In this document: in pieces, positions 60,896-64,000 of the stretch
Layout: every line of letters begins with the position of its first letter
How positions within the stretch are numbered: the stretch's first letter is position 1
Assembly (NCBI RefSeq): GCF_003194585.1
Contig: NZ_QHKZ01000004.1
Span: 124,001 to 188,000 of the forward strand
DNA from: Nocardioides daejeonensis
Lineage (GTDB): Bacteria; Actinomycetota; Actinomycetes; Propionibacteriales; Nocardioidaceae
DNA length: 64,000 bases
Reading direction: 5' to 3'
Made by a program: the position numbers and the translations under genes
Notes under the pieces: model-generated
Seen by the model: only the letters and a program-made list of their open reading frames with translations
What the model was told of the DNA's origin: nothing
Database searches by the model: none

Positions 60896-61591
60896 ATGGC
60901 CCTGGTGAGCAGCCTCTTCCTCGTCGAACTCGACGGCATGCAGCAATCCGCGGTGGACCTTGCTGACCCTGCGCGCCTGATCTTCGACTACGCCCGTCGC
61001 GTCGGCGACGTGATCGATGCGATGCCAGCCGGGCCCTTGCGGGTCTTGCACATCGGTGGGGCCGCGATGACTCTCCCGCGCTACGTCGACCACATGCGCC
61101 CCCGCTCGCTCCAGGTCGTTCTCGAGCCGGCTATCGACGTGATCGACCACGTGCTTGAGGAGGCGCCGCTGCCTCCCGGCATCCGCATCGACATCCGTCC
61201 GGTGACGGGCCAGGTCGGCATCAAGGAGTTGCGAACCGCAAGCCAGGACGTGGTCATTCTCGACGCGTTCGAGGATGGCGTCGTGCCTCCCGAGTTGACC
61301 TCGGCGGCCTTCGTCGCGGAGGTGCGCCGGGTTCTGGCCCCAGGCGGGGTCTTCGTCACGAACCTGATCGACTGCCCGCCGTACCCACGTGTTCGACCGT
61401 TCGTCGAGACTGCTCGCAACTTCGGCGGACTCCTCATCGTGGTGGAGCCGGCGACGATGAAGGGCCGTCGCGAAGGCAACATGGTCATCGTGTGCGGAGC
61501 CGTTCCCCCAGGAGCGTTCGACGATTCAGGTGAGGCCGGCTACCGCGTCTTTCGAGGAGCTGAGGTCGCCGACGCGTTCAGCGTTCGCTGA
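60896..61591 (+). CDS. Spermidine synthase-like methyltransferase-fold protein
   Basis: A 231-residue protein with a Rossmann-like core: PLRVLHIGGAAMTLPRYVDHMRPRSLQVVLEPAIDVIDHV, then QDVVILDAFEDGVVPPELTSAAFVAEVRRVLAPGGVFVTNLID. This is the polyamine aminopropyltransferase-like pattern frequent in actinobacteria (SpeE-like without N-terminal membrane part). Catalytic aspartates of true SpeE (GGGDG and its partner) are replaced (GGAAM), so synthase activity is doubtful. ATG at 60896 or GTG at 60905. It follows dnaB by 102 bp. Confidence 0.75.
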   Translation: MALVSSLFLVELDGMQQSAVDLADPARLIFDYARRVGDVIDAMPAGPLRVLHIGGAAMTLPRYVDHMRPRSLQVVLEPAIDVIDHVLEEAPLPPGIRIDIRPVTGQVGIKELRTASQDVVILDAFEDGVVPPELTSAAFVAEVRRVLAPGGVFVTNLIDCPPYPRVRPFVETARNFGGLLIVVEPATMKGRREGNMVIVCGAVPPGAFDDSGEAGYRVFRGAEVADAFSVR

Positions 61592-61632
61592 GGAAGGGGG
61601 ACTCGCCGTCGAGACCCCGAGAGGGAGCGTGA

Positions 61633-61863
61633 GGGTCAACGACGTGGGCCGGTGAGATTCACCCGCACCAGGCACTGGCGGAGTACCGGCGGAAGTCGGG
61701 GATTGACGCCAAGCTGGTCGCAGCGCAGTACCGCAGCGAGCGAGACCGTCTGCTCCACCAACTCCGTGCCGAGGATCCCGGGCGTTGGAGCTACTCCGCC
61801 CTTGCTGCCGCGGCTGGCTGCAGCCGGGAGCTGATCGCGCTCGTGCTTCGGCGCTCACGTTGA
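61633..61863 (+). pseudogene. Possible remnant of a HTH-containing gene
   Basis: An open frame of 76 codons, without an ATG/GTG/TTG near its beginning, ends at 61863 and reads EIHPHQALAEYRRKSGIDA, then DRLLHQLRAEDPGRWSYSALAAAAGCSRELIALVLRRSR. The end looks like a helix-turn-helix. The 320-bp gap between the spermidine synthase-like gene and the DUF222 gene holds nothing else. It may be the 3' end of a decayed gene. Confidence 0.3.
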
Positions 61864-61912
61864 CCGTACGGGTGCACGGGCGTGCCGTGGCAAGTTCGCC
61901 GCCGCCGGCGCC

Positions 61913-63331
61913 TCAGGCAGCTGTGTCGGGTGCTCGTGCTGGGTAGTAGGTGATCCGGTCCTTGAGGTCGGTGAGGGTCTGCCGCGGAGGTGGTTGCCAC
62001 AGGGGTCGTCGGGTGTGGGGGTCGATGTGGACGGTCCAGGGACTGTGGTGGGTCAGTGTGTGGTGGCGGCGGCAGAGCAGGACGAGGTTGTCGAGGCTGG
62101 TGGGGCCGCCGTCTGCCCAGTGCTGGATGTGGTGGGCGTCGCAGGCCAGCGGCATCCGGGTGCAGCCGGGGAATGCGCAGTGCTGGTCGCGGATGAGTAG
62201 CGCGTTCCAGATGGCGGGGGTGACGAGCCGGTGGCTGCGGCCGACGTCGAGCGGCTGGCTGGCGGTGCCGAGGACGGTGGGGAGGACCTCGGCGTCGCAG
62301 GCGAGGCGGCGTACGGCCGCGGCGGAGAGGGTGGCGCCGGTCGTGGTGTGCCCGGGGTGGGCGAGTCCGGCGTCGATCAACTGCCGGGTGAGGGAGTCGT
62401 GGTCGATGGTCACGATCACTCGCGGGGTGGTGCCGTGGTCGCGGGGCAGGCTCTCGGTGGCGCGCAGACGATCGCAGGCTTCGACGAGGGCGTCCCAGAG
62501 GCGGGTGCCGTGCTCGCGGGGGTCGGTGCCGTCGTGGCGGCAGCCGGGGTCGGGGCAGGGAATGCCGGCGGGAGTGCCGTCGGCGTTGTACATCGGCTCG
62601 CCGGAACGCCGTGCGCGGCCGCCGCATGCTCCAGGGGCCGTCGTGGTCGGGGCAGTGAGGGGAAACAGGGCGGTCTTGATGCGCTCGGCGTCTTCTCGGG
62701 TGCCGTAGCCCTTGACGCGTACGCCGCCGAGTCGGTCTTCGGAGAACGACAGAAACCGCGCCTGGTGGGCGCCACGCTCGCTCTTCTCCCGTTGCTGGTC
62801 GGTGGCGATGATGAGGCCGTCGGGGTCCAGGCGCCGCACGATCGTGTCGAAAGTGCGTCCCTGGAGGGCGGAGGCGTCATGGCCCTCGGCGACGACGGCG
62901 TCGAGGAGTGCTTGGGCGACCTCTTCTCGGAACTGGGGTGCTTGACGCGGGAGCTTGTGCACCCCGGCAGCGATGGCGCGGGCCTGGGGCAGCGTGATGG
63001 CTCCGTCCTCCAACGCGGCTTGGACCGCGGGGAGGTCGTGGAGTTGTGCGGCAGTGCGAACCAGTCCGCCACCGGTGCCTTTGTGGCCGCCGGTGAGGTG
63101 GGTCAAGTAGTCCTTGACCGTGGCCCAGCCCAGCTCGCGAGGGGCCTCGGTGGCCTCGAGTCGTTCGGCAATGCGCAGCAGGGAGGCGTCCAGCAGTGAC
63201 CGCGCTGTGGTGACGGCCTCGGCCAGGGCGATCGCTTCGGTGCCGGCTATCTGCTCCCACGGGGTCTTGGTCATGTCGCGGGCGTGGCCGACCAGGCTGG
63301 TGGCCTGGGCGACTGCGTCCGACGGTTTCAT
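61913..63331 (-). CDS. DUF222 / HNH endonuclease-domain protein
   Basis: A 472-residue protein. Residues about 15-330 form DUF222 (LAEAVTTARSLLDASLLRIAERLEAT, DGAITLPQARAIAAGVHKLP, RRLDPDGLIIATD). The C-terminal HNH domain is HCAFPGCTRMPLACDAHHIQHWADGGPTSLDNLVLLCRRHHTLTHH with Zn Cys/His pairs. These genes are abundant in Nocardioidaceae and mycobacteria; their role is unknown, possibly linked to group II or 13E12-type repeat proteins. ATG at 63331 follows GGAAGC; an in-frame ATG further upstream (63379) would place the SOS box inside the coding region, so it is rejected. Confidence 0.88.
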   Translation of the reverse strand: MKPSDAVAQATSLVGHARDMTKTPWEQIAGTEAIALAEAVTTARSLLDASLLRIAERLEATEAPRELGWATVKDYLTHLTGGHKGTGGGLVRTAAQLHDLPAVQAALEDGAITLPQARAIAAGVHKLPRQAPQFREEVAQALLDAVVAEGHDASALQGRTFDTIVRRLDPDGLIIATDQQREKSERGAHQARFLSFSEDRLGGVRVKGYGTREDAERIKTALFPLTAPTTTAPGACGGRARRSGEPMYNADGTPAGIPCPDPGCRHDGTDPREHGTRLWDALVEACDRLRATESLPRDHGTTPRVIVTIDHDSLTRQLIDAGLAHPGHTTTGATLSAAAVRRLACDAEVLPTVLGTASQPLDVGRSHRLVTPAIWNALLIRDQHCAFPGCTRMPLACDAHHIQHWADGGPTSLDNLVLLCRRHHTLTHHSPWTVHIDPHTRRPLWQPPPRQTLTDLKDRITYYPARAPDTAA

Positions 63332-63344
63332 GCTTCCAAGGATA

Positions 63345-63360
63345 TCGAACATATGTTCGA
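63345..63360 (-). promoter_or_regulatory. SOS (LexA) box
   Basis: TCGAACATATGTTCGA is a perfect copy of the actinobacterial LexA consensus TCGAAC-N4-GTTCGA. It is 14 bp upstream of the DUF222/HNH start at 63331, placed to repress its promoter until DNA damage. Confidence 0.88.
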
Positions 63361-63388
63361 AGAGCAAGCCGTGTTGCACAGCCTTCCG

Positions 63389-63850
63389 TCAGGCCTCGGG
63401 CGGCGTCGCGAAGACCGATGGCGGCAGGAGGAGATCCGGGACCAGCTCCCGGATGAGGTCGCGGACGCGAGTGTCGATGTCGGCGATGATGCGGCGTACG
63501 GCAGCGTCTTCCTGTCCCTTGGGGTCGTCGAGCGGCCAGTCCCGGTAGCGCGCGCCGGGTACGTAGGGGCAGTTCTCGCCGCAGCCCTGGGTGATCGCGA
63601 GGTCGCTGGCTGCGATCATCTCCGCGGTGAGCAGGGTCGGTCGCTCGGCTGAGGTGTCGAGGCCGAGTGACGTCAGTACGTGGGCGACCTCGGGGTGGAC
63701 CTGCTCGCCGGGCTCGGTTCCTGCTGACAATGCGACCACGCGTCCCCGCGCGTAGTGCTCGGTGAGAAGTCGCGACGCGACCGAGCGGCCGCCGTTGGCC
63801 CGGCAGGCGAAGACGACCTGCGGAGGTCTGCCCGGATCACCAAGGGTCAT
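63389..63850 (-). CDS. arsC: Low-molecular-weight phosphatase-type arsenate reductase
   Basis: A 153-residue enzyme with [10 protein letters not shown] (Cys16-X5-Arg22), the P-loop of LMW phosphatase-like arsenate reductases. In actinobacteria such enzymes work with mycothiol and mycoredoxin (ArsC1/ArsC2). Also seen are [53 protein letters not shown], where the extra Cys and the DWPLDDP are family features. The ATG overlaps the stop of the arsenite transporter upstream (ATGA). It detoxifies arsenate to arsenite for export. Confidence 0.88.
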   Translation of the reverse strand: MTLGDPGRPPQVVFACRANGGRSVASRLLTEHYARGRVVALSAGTEPGEQVHPEVAHVLTSLGLDTSAERPTLLTAEMIAASDLAITQGCGENCPYVPGARYRDWPLDDPKGQEDAAVRRIIADIDTRVRDLIRELVPDLLLPPSVFATPPEA

Positions 63851-64000
63851 GGCGTGGTTCCTCGGCTCGGGGAGCTGACGATGAAGTAGCGCCGGCTCCA
63901 GAGGCTGACATGGACGAGCCCGACAAGGATCGGGACTTCGATGAGCGGCCCCACGACGCCGGCGAGGGCCTGGCCGCTGCTGACGCCGAAGACGGCGATG
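63847..64000 (-). CDS. Arsenite efflux protein ACR3-like (3' end, cut by window edge)
   Basis: The last 50 codons are present: [39 protein letters not shown] and a short hydrophilic tail. The [24 protein letters not shown] segment is the last membrane helix of ACR3-type arsenite exporters. It lies directly before arsC with a four-base overlap, completing a minimal arsenic resistance unit that continues beyond the window. Confidence 0.8.
   Translation of the reverse strand, partial: IAVFGVSSGQALAGVVGPLIEVPILVGLVHVSLWSRRYFIVSSPSRGTTP

Noticed and set aside
61652..61834. 60-codon plus-strand frame starting with GTG
   Set aside because: The peptide has no recognisable character. The overlapping frame ending at 61863 looks more protein-like and is reported as a possible remnant.
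63332..63379. Earlier start for the DUF222/HNH protein
   Set aside because: It would put the perfect SOS box inside the coding region, and the ATG at 63331 has a ribosome site and fits the family N-terminus.

Overview
The window is a 64-kb piece of a high-GC actinobacterial chromosome, most likely Nocardioidaceae (Nocardioides-like). The GC-rich codon use, frequent GTG starts, four-base start/stop overlaps, IdeR- and LexA-type boxes and an LpqH-type lipoprotein fit this. The strongest argument is the gene order ino1, padR, bifunctional PBP, GT87 protein, rpsF, ssb, rpsR, rplI, MATE exporter, dnaB, which is the oriC-proximal block known from mycobacteria and Streptomyces. The assignment rests on reading only; no search was run.

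Region by region. (1) 1-10.5 kb: a truncated siderophore-binding lipoprotein, a GntR regulator and a compact minus-strand operon entA-entC-entE-entB-entF-PPTase for a 2,3-dihydroxybenzoate siderophore, with IdeR boxes at 418-436 and 10517-10535. (2) 10.5-13.8 kb: small housekeeping and hypothetical genes and ornithine aminotransferase. (3) 13.8-32 kb: the conserved block, with cell-wall genes (PBP, FemX, alanine racemase-like), endonuclease IV, a HTH-threonine dehydratase fusion, a PaaX regulator with an AidB-like dehydrogenase, a Ser/Thr kinase and the rpsF-ssb-rpsR-rplI operon. (4) 32-53.3 kb: about 21 kb of catabolic genes sitting between rplI and the MATE/dnaB part. A GntR gene precedes a D-tartrate dehydratase-like pair. 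A second, larger set comprises two acyl-CoA ligases, a sulfatase, an ABC importer, an enoyl-CoA hydratase, three acyl-CoA dehydrogenases, an orphan LeuC, a VOC protein, a TetR regulator and an alpha/beta hydrolase. (5) 53.5-64 kb: LpqH-like lipoprotein, membrane proteins, MATE exporter, GDPD, intein-containing dnaB, a spermidine synthase-like protein, a DUF222/HNH gene with a perfect SOS box, and the start of an arsenic operon.

The most notable observations are: a class 3 (Ala-initiating, WCT) intein splitting the DnaB Walker A motif; an operator-like sequence repeated upstream of the transcription units of the catabolic island, which defines a probable TetR regulon of unknown substrate; in-frame minisatellites inside entC and femX, the latter next to a dispersed repeat that also lies between genes; and the HTH-threonine dehydratase fusion. 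No tRNA, rRNA, insertion sequence or CRISPR array was recognised.
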